Shown here piece after piece: positions 41,458 to 51,066 of a DNA stretch of 64,000 bases. Source of the stretch: Salinisphaera sp. T31B1 (GTDB lineage: Bacteria; Pseudomonadota; Gammaproteobacteria; Nevskiales; Salinisphaeraceae); contig NZ_APNH01000003.1 of the NCBI RefSeq assembly GCF_040361275.1, forward strand, positions 434,001 through 498,000, written 5' to 3'. The translations under genes and the position numbers were made by a program. Every line of letters begins with the position of its first letter. Positions within the stretch are counted from its first letter, which is position 1. The notes beneath the pieces are model-generated. The model did not search any database, was not told the DNA's origin, and saw nothing but the letters and a program-made list of their open reading frames with translations.

Positions 41458-41633
41458 TCGTACGCCACGGGGATAGTCACTCTAATACGCAGGAACTGCG
41501 TCGTCGTGATGCGGCGACCGGATCGGACGCCGGGGGCGTTCTGACAGTATTCCGGAGTATAAAAGCCGGCCGGTGCGCAATCAATCGGCACGCATGAAAC
41601 ACGCCATGCCGAGCGGGCACGGCCGGCGTGTTC

Positions 41634-42737
41634 TCAACCGGACAGGTACCCGGCCAGGGTAGCGTCCAGTGCGTCGCCGTAGTCGGCGGTCACCACCGCA
41701 TCGCCGATCGAGCGCATCAGGACTAGACGGAGTCGCCCGGCCTGGACTTTCTTGTCCCGACCCATCAACGCGTGGATCCGGGACGCCGAGAGCTCACACG
41801 GCGGCGCGATGGGCAGATGAGCCGCGGCGATGACCGTCTCGATACGCCGGCAATCGCGCGTGTCCAGCCAGCCCAATCGTCGGGCGGTATCGGCTGCCAT
41901 GCACATGCCGGCGGCCACCGCCTCTCCGTGCAGCCACTGGCCATAGCCCAGTTCGGCCTCCAGCGCATGGCCGTAGGTATGGCCCAGGTTGAGCAGTGCG
42001 CGTTGGCCCGATTCACGCTCGTCCGCGGCCACGACTTCAGCCTTGTTGGCACAGGATCGGCGCACGATCTCGGCCAGCAGGGCCGGATCGCGGGCGTTGA
42101 TGGCATCCATGCGCGCTTCCAGCCAGTCGAAGAACGATGCGTCGCGAATCAGCCCGTATTTGATCACCTCGGCCAGGCCAGCGGCGAATTCGCGTGGCGG
42201 GAGCGTCTCCAGTACGTCGATATCGACAAGCACACGGGTGGGTTGGTGGAAAGCGCCGATCATGTTCTTGCCGAGCGCATGATTGACCCCGGTCTTGCCA
42301 CCCACCGACGAATCCACCTGTGCCAGCAGGGTGGTCGGCAGTTGCACGAAATCCACGCCCCTCTGATAGCTGGCAGCGGCAAAGCCGGCGATATCGCCGA
42401 CCACGCCGCCGCCCAGTGCAATCAGCGTGCTGTCACGGCCGTGATTGGCCTCGAGTAGTCGGTCGTAGATCCGGTTCAGGGTGCTCAGATTCTTGTAGGC
42501 TTCACCGTCGGGCAGCGCCAGCACGTCGACTTCGTGCTCGTCGGCGAGCGCTGTGGTCACGGTCTGCGCATACAACGGGCCAACGGTGTCGTTGGTAACC
42601 ACCAGCACGCGAGACCCGCGTATTGCGCCTTGATAGGCCGCCGGGTCACCGAGCAGCCCGCGCCCGATACGGATGTCGTAGCTGCGTGTGCCCAGATCGA
42701 CCGAAAGGCCGGCCTGTTCGGATGGCGGGTGTGTCAT
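41634..42737 (-). CDS. aroB: 3-dehydroquinate synthase
   Basis: Cyclises DAHP to 3-dehydroquinate, second step of the shikimate pathway. The 367-residue protein shows the NAD/metal motifs '[23 protein letters not shown]', '[24 protein letters not shown]', '[10 protein letters not shown]', '[11 protein letters not shown]' and the zinc-ligand His regions '[13 protein letters not shown]' and '[11 protein letters not shown]'. Its ATG overlaps the RDD-protein stop, so it is coupled to the inserted RDD gene rather than directly to aroK. Confidence 0.97.
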   Translation of the reverse strand: MTHPPSEQAGLSVDLGTRSYDIRIGRGLLGDPAAYQGAIRGSRVLVVTNDTVGPLYAQTVTTALADEHEVDVLALPDGEAYKNLSTLNRIYDRLLEANHGRDSTLIALGGGVVGDIAGFAAASYQRGVDFVQLPTTLLAQVDSSVGGKTGVNHALGKNMIGAFHQPTRVLVDIDVLETLPPREFAAGLAEVIKYGLIRDASFFDWLEARMDAINARDPALLAEIVRRSCANKAEVVAADERESGQRALLNLGHTYGHALEAELGYGQWLHGEAVAAGMCMAADTARRLGWLDTRDCRRIETVIAAAHLPIAPPCELSASRIHALMGRDKKVQAGRLRLVLMRSIGDAVVTADYGDALDATLAGYLSG

Positions 42738-43315
42738 GTCGATGGACCGTTGTGGGTGGAGCCGCGCGGAGTGGACGTCGGATCGCCTTCGAAATGGGCA
42801 TGCGCCTCGACGCGTGCACGATCGCGCACCACCACCGTGCCGGCCAGCTTGTCGTGCCAGCCCTGCTTACGCCGATCGATTCCAACCCAGATCAGGCCCA
42901 GGCCCAGTGGAAAGGTCGACACGAAATACCCTAGATAGCGAATGACCATACGGCCAGCCCCGGGTTTGGCGCCGGTCGACGCATCCACGATGCGTGCGCC
43001 GATGGCCATCTTGCCCGGCGTGGCCGATCGCGCGATCCAGAACAGCACGACCGCGACGGCCGGCAACACCCAGAACAACAGCACGTGCATCGGGCCGGGC
43101 ATGCTTGCAGCCAGCAGTTGGTAATCGATACGACCGTAGCGATCGGCCAGCGCTACCGAGCCGTTCATGGTCGTGTAGGCACCCGGCAGAAGACTGGCCA
43201 GCGGATACAAAACCACCATTACCAGCACGGTATCGATGATCGAGGCCCAGACCCGGATCCAGAAGCCCGCGTATACCAGCCGCTGCGAGGCCACAGGCCG
43301 ATCGCCGGCCATCAC
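42734..43315 (-). CDS. RDD-family membrane protein inserted between aroK and aroB
   Basis: The 193-residue product has three to four hydrophobic segments and the RDD pattern: '[24 protein letters not shown]' (Arg and Asp in the first helix), '[21 protein letters not shown]' and '[39 protein letters not shown]', the latter with the invariant W-H-D-x-x-A. RDD proteins are small membrane proteins of mostly unknown role; some act as Na+/H+ antiporters. It overlaps aroK and aroB by 4 bp each, a tight coupling not usual for this locus, where aroK and aroB are generally adjacent. Confidence 0.9.
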   Translation of the reverse strand: MMAGDRPVASQRLVYAGFWIRVWASIIDTVLVMVVLYPLASLLPGAYTTMNGSVALADRYGRIDYQLLAASMPGPMHVLLFWVLPAVAVVLFWIARSATPGKMAIGARIVDASTGAKPGAGRMVIRYLGYFVSTFPLGLGLIWVGIDRRKQGWHDKLAGTVVVRDRARVEAHAHFEGDPTSTPRGSTHNGPST

Positions 43316-43842
43316 GCCGTACCGATCGCCTCGAGTTGCTCGACGATTTCGCGGGCCAGCCGGCGAGCCTGCTGCTCGCCGGTGGCGACGACGATATCGG
43401 CGATCGAGCGATACAGTGGGTCGCGTTCTTCCATGAGCTGGGTGAGCGTCGCCTCGACGTCGTCGCTGCCCTCGAGGATCGGCCGGTTATTGGCTTTTCG
43501 CGTACGGGCCAGTTGCTGCTCGAGCGATGTTTCCAGATAGACCACCACGCCCCGTGCAGACAGCAGGTCGCGCGTATCCGCATCCAGAATCGCACCGCCA
43601 CCCGTGGCCATAACCGTATTGGGCTGCTCCGACAGCTCCGCGATCATTTCGCGCTCACGCTTGCGGAAACCTTCCTCGCCTTCCATGTCGAAGATGAACG
43701 AGATATCGACGCCGGTCCGTCGTTCGACCTCATGATCGGAGTCGACGAACGACATCCCCTTGATCTCGGCGATGCGTCGGCCGATGGTCGTTTTGCCGGC
43801 GCCCATCGGGCCGACGAGATAGATGTTTGGGTTTGCTGCCAT
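43312..43842 (-). CDS. aroK: Shikimate kinase
   Basis: Phosphorylates shikimate with ATP. The 176-residue P-loop enzyme has the Walker A 'LVGPMGAGKTTIGRRIA', the shikimate-binding 'FVDSDHEVERRTGVDISFIFDMEGEEGFRKRE' region split into DSD and FRxRE elements, 'VMATGGGAIL' and the lid 'RTRKANNRPIL'. It fits the AroK rather than AroL type by context. The stop overlaps the RDD gene start; the Ig-repeat lipoprotein gene lies 32 bp upstream. Confidence 0.96.
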   Translation of the reverse strand: MAANPNIYLVGPMGAGKTTIGRRIAEIKGMSFVDSDHEVERRTGVDISFIFDMEGEEGFRKREREMIAELSEQPNTVMATGGGAILDADTRDLLSARGVVVYLETSLEQQLARTRKANNRPILEGSDDVEATLTQLMEERDPLYRSIADIVVATGEQQARRLAREIVEQLEAIGTA

Positions 43843-43874
43843 GAAATATTTGAACTGTTCGTTGAACTCTGGGC

Positions 43875-45779
43875 CTAGGGCTCTTCGCCGGTATCCGGAT
43901 CGAACGTCGTCGTACAGTCGCCGTCCATCCCGAACGGGCTGGTTTGGCCAGGGGGCGCCGTATTGTCGTTTCCCACCTGGTGATCGTCGATACCCATTGG
44001 AAGCACGAAGAACGCGTTCTGCGTGCTTTCGCTTCCCTGGACGGTCGCTGTCGCGCGTAATCTTACTTTAACCCAACCCGAGAAGTTTTTCGGGTAGGTA
44101 ATGCCAAACTCGGCCGCTCCCGTATCGTCCAGGTCGACGGTACGGGGTACGCTAGCCACGTTGCCGGGCTCCAGGATGCCGTTGCCGTTACGATCCTCGC
44201 CTGTGTCCAGAATACCGTTTGCATTGACGTCCTCGTTGGGACAGCCGAAGTCCGATGCACTCTCGTCGGTAACTGCATACCGCGGCACGTACGTATCCGC
44301 CGTGTCGTCGTCGTCCGTGTCGGTAGCGACCTTATTGCCTTCCTGGAACGCCAGTGATTGTACGCGTAGCTGGAAGTCAGCGTCGGAAACCGCGTTGCCG
44401 GCGGCGTCAGTCACCAGTGCGACATAGGGTAGCGTATAAGTCGTGGTCTGACTTGCCAGTTCGCCGCCCGTACCCAGAGTGATCCGCAGCGCCTGTCCAC
44501 CGACGGTTACCGATACGGTATCGCGGGCCGACTCGACACCCACTACGCGTGCAGTGATGACGGCCGGATCGCCCGCGGAGCTGCTGCCGGCCGTGTAGGT
44601 TGCCGTGGCTCGTCCGGCATTGTTGGTGGTCTGCTGGCTGGGCTCGATCCGCCCCCCGCTGGTGTCCCGAAGATTAAACTCGACGTCCGCACCGCTGACG
44701 AGGTTGTTGTTGGCATCGCGAACGGTAGCGCTGATCGTGCTGCTCTGGCCGGCGTTGAGCGTGGCCGGATCGGCCTGCGCGATCAGCGAAGCGGCATCCT
44801 GGGCGACGAACTGAATCGACAGCGAGGTGCTTTGGCCGGAGCCACCGCTGGCGGTGATGATGGCCGGACCGGCGTCCGCCGACGCCAGGGTCGTCGTGGC
44901 CGTGCCGGCGCTGTCAGTGGCGACGGTTTGATCGGTGAAGCGGCCGCGCGAGCTCGAAAAGCGAATCGACTCGCCGACGACGGGGCCGTTGGCTGCGCGC
45001 CAGGTGAGTGTGATCGGCAGTGATTCATTAATGGGGGCCGTGGTGCCGTCGTCCGGGGCCGAGAACGCGAAACTGGCGCCACCGACTGCCAACGCGGCGC
45101 GGGCGGTCGCGCCCAGAGCGCTCGCTGTGATGGTGTCCTGGCCGTTTTCCTTGCCGGTGACCGTGAATCTCACGACCCCTTGGGTGTTGGTATCGATCGA
45201 GGCGGCACTAAGCGTGTTGCCTTGGTCGGAACGCAAGGTCACGGCCCGGTTGGCAATGGCGTTGTCGCTGGAATCCAGCAGCGTTGCGGTGAAGTCGGCC
45301 TGATTGCCCTGCGCGATCGACTGAGGGCCGCTAAGCGCCAGGGTGGTGCCCACGACAGGGATATCGATCGTATCGCTTTCAGAGCCGGCATTGGCGGTGA
45401 CTGTAATCGTGCGGTTGGCCGGGTTGCCGCCCGTGTAAAGGATGGCAGACGCTGTGCCATTGGCCTGGGTACTGTCGTCGACTCTTTCGATGACGCCGCT
45501 CGATGCGGCGAAGCGTACCGCCTGGCCCTCGACCACATTGTTATTCGCATCGCGAACGATCGCGGTCAGCGTCGTGCCGTCGGCGGCCGACGAGGCGGCC
45601 GAAGGCAGCGACGGCGTGGACGACAACAGGGTGATACCCGCCGCGACGGGGGCCGTGGGATCGCCCGGATCCGGGTCGGAATCGTTATCACTGTCGCTGC
45701 CGGACGTTGACCCGCCACAGGCGGACAGTGATACGGAGAGTGCCAGGAGCAGCATGGCAAGATAAGGTTTGTTGTTCAT
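43875..45779 (-). CDS. Ig-like repeat (Big_1-type) surface lipoprotein between pilQ and aroK
   Basis: The 634-residue protein has a lipoprotein signal peptide with lipobox 'VSLSACGG'. A Ser/Asp-rich linker follows, then about five bacterial Ig-like domains; repeated phrases include 'TAIVRDANNNVVEGQAVRFAA', 'ATVRDANNNLVSGADVEFNL' and 'VTDAAGNAVSDADFQL', typical of Big_1 domains. Residues about 517-539 read as two calcium-loop-like units (DVNANGILDTGE, DRNGNGILEPGN). Two late Cys could pair. Expected location: outer membrane, surface or periplasm. It lies in the same direction as pilMNOPQ, 65 bp after pilQ, so it may be a pilus-linked adhesin or secretin accessory. Start chosen for its GGGGGA ribosome site. 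Confidence 0.85.
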   Translation of the reverse strand: MNNKPYLAMLLLALSVSLSACGGSTSGSDSDNDSDPDPGDPTAPVAAGITLLSSTPSLPSAASSAADGTTLTAIVRDANNNVVEGQAVRFAASSGVIERVDDSTQANGTASAILYTGGNPANRTITVTANAGSESDTIDIPVVGTTLALSGPQSIAQGNQADFTATLLDSSDNAIANRAVTLRSDQGNTLSAASIDTNTQGVVRFTVTGKENGQDTITASALGATARAALAVGGASFAFSAPDDGTTAPINESLPITLTWRAANGPVVGESIRFSSSRGRFTDQTVATDSAGTATTTLASADAGPAIITASGGSGQSTSLSIQFVAQDAASLIAQADPATLNAGQSSTISATVRDANNNLVSGADVEFNLRDTSGGRIEPSQQTTNNAGRATATYTAGSSSAGDPAVITARVVGVESARDTVSVTVGGQALRITLGTGGELASQTTTYTLPYVALVTDAAGNAVSDADFQLRVQSLAFQEGNKVATDTDDDDTADTYVPRYAVTDESASDFGCPNEDVNANGILDTGEDRNGNGILEPGNVASVPRTVDLDDTGAAEFGITYPKNFSGWVKVRLRATATVQGSESTQNAFFVLPMGIDDHQVGNDNTAPPGQTSPFGMDGDCTTTFDPDTGEEP

Positions 45780-45844
45780 TTGATCCCCCAATCGATGCCG
45801 ACCGCTTGCGGTCGTGCGATCTGCAAAAACAGTGTTGTGAGCGG

Positions 45845-48013
45845 CTACTTCAAGCTCAGTTGCTCTCTCAGAATCTTCGGCGTGACGAAGATCAGCAGTT
45901 CGCGCTTGTCGCGTTGACGCTGGGTGCCGCGGAAGAGCACGCCCAGCAGCGGGATTTCGCTCAGGATCGGCACGCGATCGCTGATATCCCGATTTTCCTG
46001 TTCGTAGATGCCGCCGAGTACCACGGTCTCGCCATCGTCGACCAGCACCTGTGTGGTGAGGCTACGGGTGTTGATGGATGGCACGCTGCCGCCGCCCTGT
46101 ACGTTGATCGTATCGCCCTGGGTGTCTTGGGTGACGAACAGATCCATGATTACGCGGCTGTCGGGCGTGATCTGAGGCGTAACGGTCAGTCCGAGCACGG
46201 CCTCCTTGAATTCCACGGTGGCCGCGCCGCTCGACGCGGCTTCAAGATACGGTATTTCCACGCCTTGTTCGATCTTGGCTTCCTTGGCGTTGGCGGTAAT
46301 CACGCGCGGTGCCGAGATGATCTCGCCGCGGTTTTCCGACTCCAGTGCCGACAGGGCCAGGTCCAGATTGAACGTATCGCCGATGATCGACGTGCTGATC
46401 GTGCCCGCGGGGTTGGCCACCGGCAGGTTGACCGTATAGCCGGAGTTGGCCAGATAGTTACCGCCGGAGGGTGATTCGAACGCGGCGTTGTCGGTCACGC
46501 CCTGGGTCACGCCCAGATTGCGCGAGAACTCGCGGTTGGCGACCACGATACGGGACTCGATCAACACCTGGCGGACAGGAATGTCCAGACGGTTGATCAC
46601 GCGCCGGATTTCTTCGAGCTTTTCCGCGGTTTCGTTGATGAGCAGGCTGTTGGTCCGCTCGTCCACGGTCACCTGGCCTCGAGCGGACAGCAGCGACAGG
46701 TCGTCGTTGACCGGGCGCACGCCGGGCTGGCCGACCGGGCCGGCCAGAGCGGACGCCGAGCTGCCCGAGCGCAGCAGGCTGGCGATATCGGCAGCGCGTG
46801 CGTAGTTGATCTGAATGATCTCCGATCGCAGGGGCGCGAGGTTTGTCGTGGCCTGCTGTGCGACCAGCTCGGCCTGCTCGCGCGCGGCGATCTCGGCCAG
46901 CGGGGCGATGGTGATCACGTTGTTCTCGCGCCGCATGCCCAGGCCCTTAGCATTCATGATGATATCCAGGGCCTGGTCCCAGGCGACGTCCTCCAGGCGA
47001 AGCGCCATGTTGCCGGTGACGCTGTCAGAGACAACCATATTCACATCGGCCACATCGGCGATGATCTGCAGGACTGCGCGCACGTCGACGTTCTGGAACG
47101 ACAGCGAGATCTTCTCGCCGGTATAGCGGGGGTTGTCGCGGTCGCGCTGGGCTTTTTCGGCTTGGGTGAGCGGTTGCAGCTCGATGAAGAACTGGTCGCC
47201 GGTCTGGTAGGCGATCTGCTCGTAGTCGGCACCGGCCACCGGGGTGACCACGATCCGTGTGCCGCCCTCCCGTGCAAGCGCATCGATGGATTTGACCGGG
47301 GTTGCGAAGTCGAGCACGTCCAGCCGCTTGCGCAACGAGGCCGGCAGGGCCACGCCGGGCAACTGCGCCACGACCTGTCCGTCCTGCTCGGTGACGTCCA
47401 CCGGGCCGATGTTGCCTGCCAGAGATATCTCCACTCGGCCGGCACCCTTTTCACCGCGCCGAAAATCGATATCGCGAACGCTCGGCCCGCCGGAGGCGGG
47501 CAGCGACGAACGGGTAGGCACACTCGGGGAAACCGTCGTCGGCGTCTGTGCCGTCGGTCGTTTGTCGACGGCCGGCACGGCACGGGCCGGCGCTGTACTG
47601 CCCCCGATGGTCACCAGAATCTCATTACCCTGGCGATTGATGCGGTAGTCCACCATGTCGGTTAATTCGATCACCACCCGCGTTCGTTCGTCGCTGGTGG
47701 CCATGGCGATTGCCCGAACAGGGCCTTCGTCGATCCGTTGGTACTGCTGGGCCACGGCGAGCTCGGTGCCCGGAAGATCGATAGACAGCCGGGCGGGTTC
47801 GTTGACGGTGAACACCGACGGCACCGGTGCCGCGGAATCCAGCGACAGTCGGATATTGATGCCGTTGTCGCTGGTGGCCACTGCATCCACGCCGGTCAGG
47901 CGGTGGGTGGCCGCGGTGGCGTTACCGGCCACTAGCAGGCCGATGCACAGCGCGGTCCGGGCCAAGCGAGAGGGCGTGATACGAGACAGGCGGAAGACGA
48001 TCGATAGGCTCAT
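45845..48013 (-). CDS. pilQ: Type IV pilus outer-membrane secretin
   Basis: The 722-residue secretin forms the outer-membrane pore for the pilus. After a signal peptide (residues 1 to about 34) come AMIN-type domains ('VNEPARLSIDLPGT', 'RTRVVIELTDMVDYRI'), the N0/STN region ('YTGEKISLSFQNVDVRAVLQIIADVADVNMVVSD'-like segment), and the secretin core ('VRQVLIESRIVVANREFSRNLGV', 'VITANAKEAKIEQGVEIPYLE', 'DGETVVLGGIYEQENRDISDRVPILSEIPLLGVLF'). Complete. It starts 13 bp after pilP. Confidence 0.97.
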   Translation of the reverse strand: MSLSIVFRLSRITPSRLARTALCIGLLVAGNATAATHRLTGVDAVATSDNGINIRLSLDSAAPVPSVFTVNEPARLSIDLPGTELAVAQQYQRIDEGPVRAIAMATSDERTRVVIELTDMVDYRINRQGNEILVTIGGSTAPARAVPAVDKRPTAQTPTTVSPSVPTRSSLPASGGPSVRDIDFRRGEKGAGRVEISLAGNIGPVDVTEQDGQVVAQLPGVALPASLRKRLDVLDFATPVKSIDALAREGGTRIVVTPVAGADYEQIAYQTGDQFFIELQPLTQAEKAQRDRDNPRYTGEKISLSFQNVDVRAVLQIIADVADVNMVVSDSVTGNMALRLEDVAWDQALDIIMNAKGLGMRRENNVITIAPLAEIAAREQAELVAQQATTNLAPLRSEIIQINYARAADIASLLRSGSSASALAGPVGQPGVRPVNDDLSLLSARGQVTVDERTNSLLINETAEKLEEIRRVINRLDIPVRQVLIESRIVVANREFSRNLGVTQGVTDNAAFESPSGGNYLANSGYTVNLPVANPAGTISTSIIGDTFNLDLALSALESENRGEIISAPRVITANAKEAKIEQGVEIPYLEAASSGAATVEFKEAVLGLTVTPQITPDSRVIMDLFVTQDTQGDTINVQGGGSVPSINTRSLTTQVLVDDGETVVLGGIYEQENRDISDRVPILSEIPLLGVLFRGTQRQRDKRELLIFVTPKILREQLSLK

Positions 48014-48026
48014 GTCGGTTCTCTAT

Positions 48027-48536
48027 TCACCGCGAAGGGGCGATGGTGGCCGGACGTTTGACGTAGCCGCCCATGCCGTCGGGCACGATTTCGGTCAGCA
48101 CGATGCCGTTGTCGGAGATCGCGTCGATCTCGCCGTAGTTCTGGCCGAGGTGGTCGCCGCGCCGCACGCGATGGATAACGTTGTCGGGCGCGCCCACCAG
48201 CGCATAGGTCGTGGCACCGCGGGTGATGGTCCCCACCATGCGCAGCGCATCCAGCGGAAACGCTTCGAGCGCTTCGCGGGGGCGGTCGATATCCGGTGCC
48301 ACGCCCGAATTGCTGCGTGTGTCACGTTCCGGCGTGGTGGGCGTGAAGGGCGCACGGCGGCCGTCTGCACGATAGGTGTAGGGGGTATAGGGCGCGATTT
48401 CGGGAATCGGTTCGATCGGTGCGGCCGGGCGCGCCTTGACCTGCTCGACATAAGTCTGCAGATCGGACGGCTGGTTGCCACAGGCCGCTACCAGCGCGCA
48501 CAGCACGCCCATGCCGGCAAGGCGCGTGGTACTCAT
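48027..48536 (-). CDS. pilP: Type IV pilus alignment-complex lipoprotein PilP
   Basis: The 169-residue inner-membrane lipoprotein has the lipobox 'LVAACGNQPSDL', a Pro-rich linker and the beta-rich PilP domain ('LEAFPLDALRMVGTI', 'YALVGAPDNVIHRVRRGDHLGQNYG', 'IVLTEIVPDGMGGYVKRPATI'). It bridges PilNO to the PilQ secretin. Overlaps pilO by 4 bp. Confidence 0.95.
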   Translation of the reverse strand: MSTTRLAGMGVLCALVAACGNQPSDLQTYVEQVKARPAAPIEPIPEIAPYTPYTYRADGRRAPFTPTTPERDTRSNSGVAPDIDRPREALEAFPLDALRMVGTITRGATTYALVGAPDNVIHRVRRGDHLGQNYGEIDAISDNGIVLTEIVPDGMGGYVKRPATIAPSR

Positions 48537-49177
48537 CGGGTGCCGGCCTGTGCGGGCTGGGACACGCTGACGTCCTCGTCCAGATAACGGTAGGTGTTCG
48601 CGCTCATACTCATGCGCAGCTTGCCGCTGTCTGCGTCGGTACCGCGGATGGGTTCGATCTTGACGTCCTGGATGGTCACGATCCGCGACAGCGCGGCCAC
48701 GCCGGAGACGAAGCGGCCGAACTCGTGGTAATCGCCGATCACGATGAGGTCGTTGGGCAGTACGGCATAGAAATCGCGCATCTGCTCTTCGCGCGGTTTG
48801 AAAAGCTCTTCCTCCAGCCCGCTGGCCAGCCGGGTCTGGGAAATATCGTTGAGCAGGCTCGGGACTTCGGTCTTGCTGGGCAGCTGCTGGAGCAGGGCGC
48901 CGAACTGCGCCTGCATGGTCTTGAGTTGTTCGCGATAGGCATCGAGATTCGCCACCAGCCGCTGCTTGACCTCGAAGGTCTGCTTGAGCTCGATCTCCTG
49001 AGCCTTGGCGCGAGCCAGTTCCTCCTGTTTGGGCAGCACGAAGTACCAGGTGCCGATCGCCAGGATGGTCAGCGAGACCAGCCCAATGGCCAACGCGTAG
49101 GCCCAGATCGGCCAGCTGCCGATATTGTTCTGGTCGAGACTGCGCAGCTCGTCGAGATAGGCGCTGAGTTTCTTCAT
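48533..49177 (-). CDS. pilO: Type IV pilus inner-membrane protein PilO
   Basis: A 214-residue bitopic protein: short cytoplasmic N-terminus, one membrane helix ('WAYALAIGLVSLTILAIGTWYFVL'), a coiled coil (residues about 55-105) and a ferredoxin-like periplasmic domain ('EVPSLLNDISQTRLASGL', 'VIGDYHEFGRFVSGVAALSRIVTI'). It dimerises with PilN in the alignment complex. ATGA overlaps on both sides. Confidence 0.95.
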   Translation of the reverse strand: MKKLSAYLDELRSLDQNNIGSWPIWAYALAIGLVSLTILAIGTWYFVLPKQEELARAKAQEIELKQTFEVKQRLVANLDAYREQLKTMQAQFGALLQQLPSKTEVPSLLNDISQTRLASGLEEELFKPREEQMRDFYAVLPNDLIVIGDYHEFGRFVSGVAALSRIVTIQDVKIEPIRGTDADSGKLRMSMSANTYRYLDEDVSVSQPAQAGTR

Positions 49178-49788
49178 GGCGATTTGGCCGTCGCGCCGGG
49201 CGCCGTGGTCTGGGACGTATCTTCGGCCGGCGCGTTGGGGTTGGTGCTCGTGACGGTCAGCGTGAAATCGGCAAAGCGCTGGGGACCGTTCTCGCTCGAC
49301 TTGATGACGATCAATCGCGGGTCGGCGAACCAGGGGGAGTCGTCGAGATTGACCATGTAATCGGATACTCGCGCGTTCGACTGCGCCACGCCGTCAAGCG
49401 TGGTGGTATCGCCCTGCTGGGTCAGTCCGGTGAGATAGACCCCGTCGGGCAGCGTGGCCACGAGCTGATCGAAGTAGTGCACGATCGACGAGCGCGACTG
49501 CTGCAGCTGCTCGATGATACGCATCCGGTTGATCAGACCCTCGCGGGTCTTCTGCAGTGCACGGATCTCGACCAGCTGCTTGTCGGCAGTGGCGATCTGG
49601 TCCTGCAGAAAACGATTCCGGCTCTGCTGGGCGTCGATCAGGTGGTTGTAATAGAGCATGGGCAGAATGCCCACGATGAACACGCTGACCAGCGCGGCGA
49701 GCACCAGGAGCGTGAGAAAGCGTTTGCGCTTGGCTTCGCGTGCGGCGGCGCGCCAGTCCAGCAGGTTGATACGAACCAGATGACTCAC
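49174..49788 (-). CDS. pilN: Type IV pilus inner-membrane protein PilN
   Basis: The 204-residue protein begins with the conserved 'VRINLLDWRAAAREAKRKRFL', which docks into PilM, followed by one membrane helix, a coiled coil and a periplasmic domain ('YFDQLVATLPDGVYLTGLTQQGDTTTLDGVAQSNARVSDYMVNLDDSPWF' pattern). The C-terminal tail is Thr/Ala-rich. Coupled to pilM and pilO by 4 bp overlaps. Confidence 0.95.
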   Translation of the reverse strand: MSHLVRINLLDWRAAAREAKRKRFLTLLVLAALVSVFIVGILPMLYYNHLIDAQQSRNRFLQDQIATADKQLVEIRALQKTREGLINRMRIIEQLQQSRSSIVHYFDQLVATLPDGVYLTGLTQQGDTTTLDGVAQSNARVSDYMVNLDDSPWFADPRLIVIKSSENGPQRFADFTLTVTSTNPNAPAEDTSQTTAPGATAKSP

Positions 49789-50867
49789 CGAAGCGACCTC
49801 AGCGCCAAGCCGGAGGCCACCATCAGTGCCGGGCCTTCCTGATCGACGTGATTGCGGCGTGCGGCACTGCTGGCGAGCATGCCGGCCAGCGGATTGCCCA
49901 CGCTGATCGGCCGGTCGATGCGCTGGCCCAGCGCAGCCTCCAGACCGGGGAACAGCGTCGCACCACCGACCAGCAGAATCTGGTCGATGGCCTCATCGCG
50001 CGAGGCGGCGGAAATATAAAACTGAAGGGCGCGTTCGATCTGGCCGGCCAGGCGATCGGCGAATTCGCGGATATCGTCGGCGATCGTCGCTGCGTCGAGC
50101 TCGTTCGTGCGCAGGCGTGCGCGCAGCTGGTCCATATCCTTGAGCTCGTGCCGATCGACAAGCCGTGTAGCCAGCGCATGCCCGCCAAAGGCCAACTCGC
50201 GCGAATAGACGCTGCGTCCGCGATGCTGGACGCTCAGGCGGGTCTGGTGCGCGCCGACATCGAACACCGCCACGCTGCTCGTCTGGGTTGCCAGTGCCGG
50301 ATTCTGCTCGATAAGCAGCGAGCAGGCGTTCTGCAGTGCGTACTCCTCGACGTCGACGACCCGCACGGTCACGCCGGCCATGTCCAGTGCGCCGATCCGA
50401 GTCTCGATGTTCTCCCGTCGGCAGGCAACCAGCAGCACCCGATTGACGCTCGGGTTGTTCGGATCGCGCTCCAGTACGTGAAAATCGAGGTTGACCTCGT
50501 CGATGGCATGCGGGATGTACTGTTCGGCATCGAAGCCGATCTGCTGCTCCATCTCGGCGTCGTCCAGGTCGGCCGGCATGTCGATGACCTTGCTGATCAC
50601 CGATGGCCCGGAGACCGCAATCGCCGCATCGCGGGTTCGCGTGCCGGCACGCTCGAGCGCGCGCCGCATCGCAGCCGCGACGGCATCCGGGTCGGTGATC
50701 TGGTCATTGGCCACCGCTTCGGGCGGCAGCGCCTCGCTGGCATAGCTGAGCACGCGGTAGGCGCCGGGGCGGCCGTCCAGTTCGAGCAACTTGATACGTG
50801 TGGCGCTGATATCCACGCCCATGAAAGGACGTGTGCCCGGTCTGAAGAATTGCTCGAAAAACCCCAT
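49785..50867 (-). CDS. pilM: Type IV pilus assembly ATPase-fold protein PilM
   Basis: A 360-residue actin/FtsA-like protein of the cytoplasmic side of the pilus machine. Motifs: phosphate-1 'FMGVDISATRIKLLEL', 'QIGFDAEQYIPHAIDEVNLDF', phosphate-2 'AVFDVGAHQTRLSV' and adenosine 'ILLVGGATLFPGLEAALGQRI'. The N-terminal 'GFFEQFFRPG' is usual for the family. First gene of pilMNOPQ; its promoter should lie in the 302 bp shared with mrcA. Confidence 0.96.
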   Translation of the reverse strand: MGFFEQFFRPGTRPFMGVDISATRIKLLELDGRPGAYRVLSYASEALPPEAVANDQITDPDAVAAAMRRALERAGTRTRDAAIAVSGPSVISKVIDMPADLDDAEMEQQIGFDAEQYIPHAIDEVNLDFHVLERDPNNPSVNRVLLVACRRENIETRIGALDMAGVTVRVVDVEEYALQNACSLLIEQNPALATQTSSVAVFDVGAHQTRLSVQHRGRSVYSRELAFGGHALATRLVDRHELKDMDQLRARLRTNELDAATIADDIREFADRLAGQIERALQFYISAASRDEAIDQILLVGGATLFPGLEAALGQRIDRPISVGNPLAGMLASSAARRNHVDQEGPALMVASGLALRSLR

Positions 50868-51066
50868 CCGATTCCCCCTGATCGGCCGACCCTCGTCTGC
50901 AGGCGGGAGTTAGCACGCGGCGTGCCATTTTAGGCACGCGAGCCCCCCGGCGTGCCCTCCAATGTGTCGTTCCGCGGCATACGAGCGGCAACTATAACCC
51001 AGATGCGCGTCTTGGCAATCGGAAGAGCCCGGTTTAAGCGGTTGAATACGCGCGTCAATTGGCACA

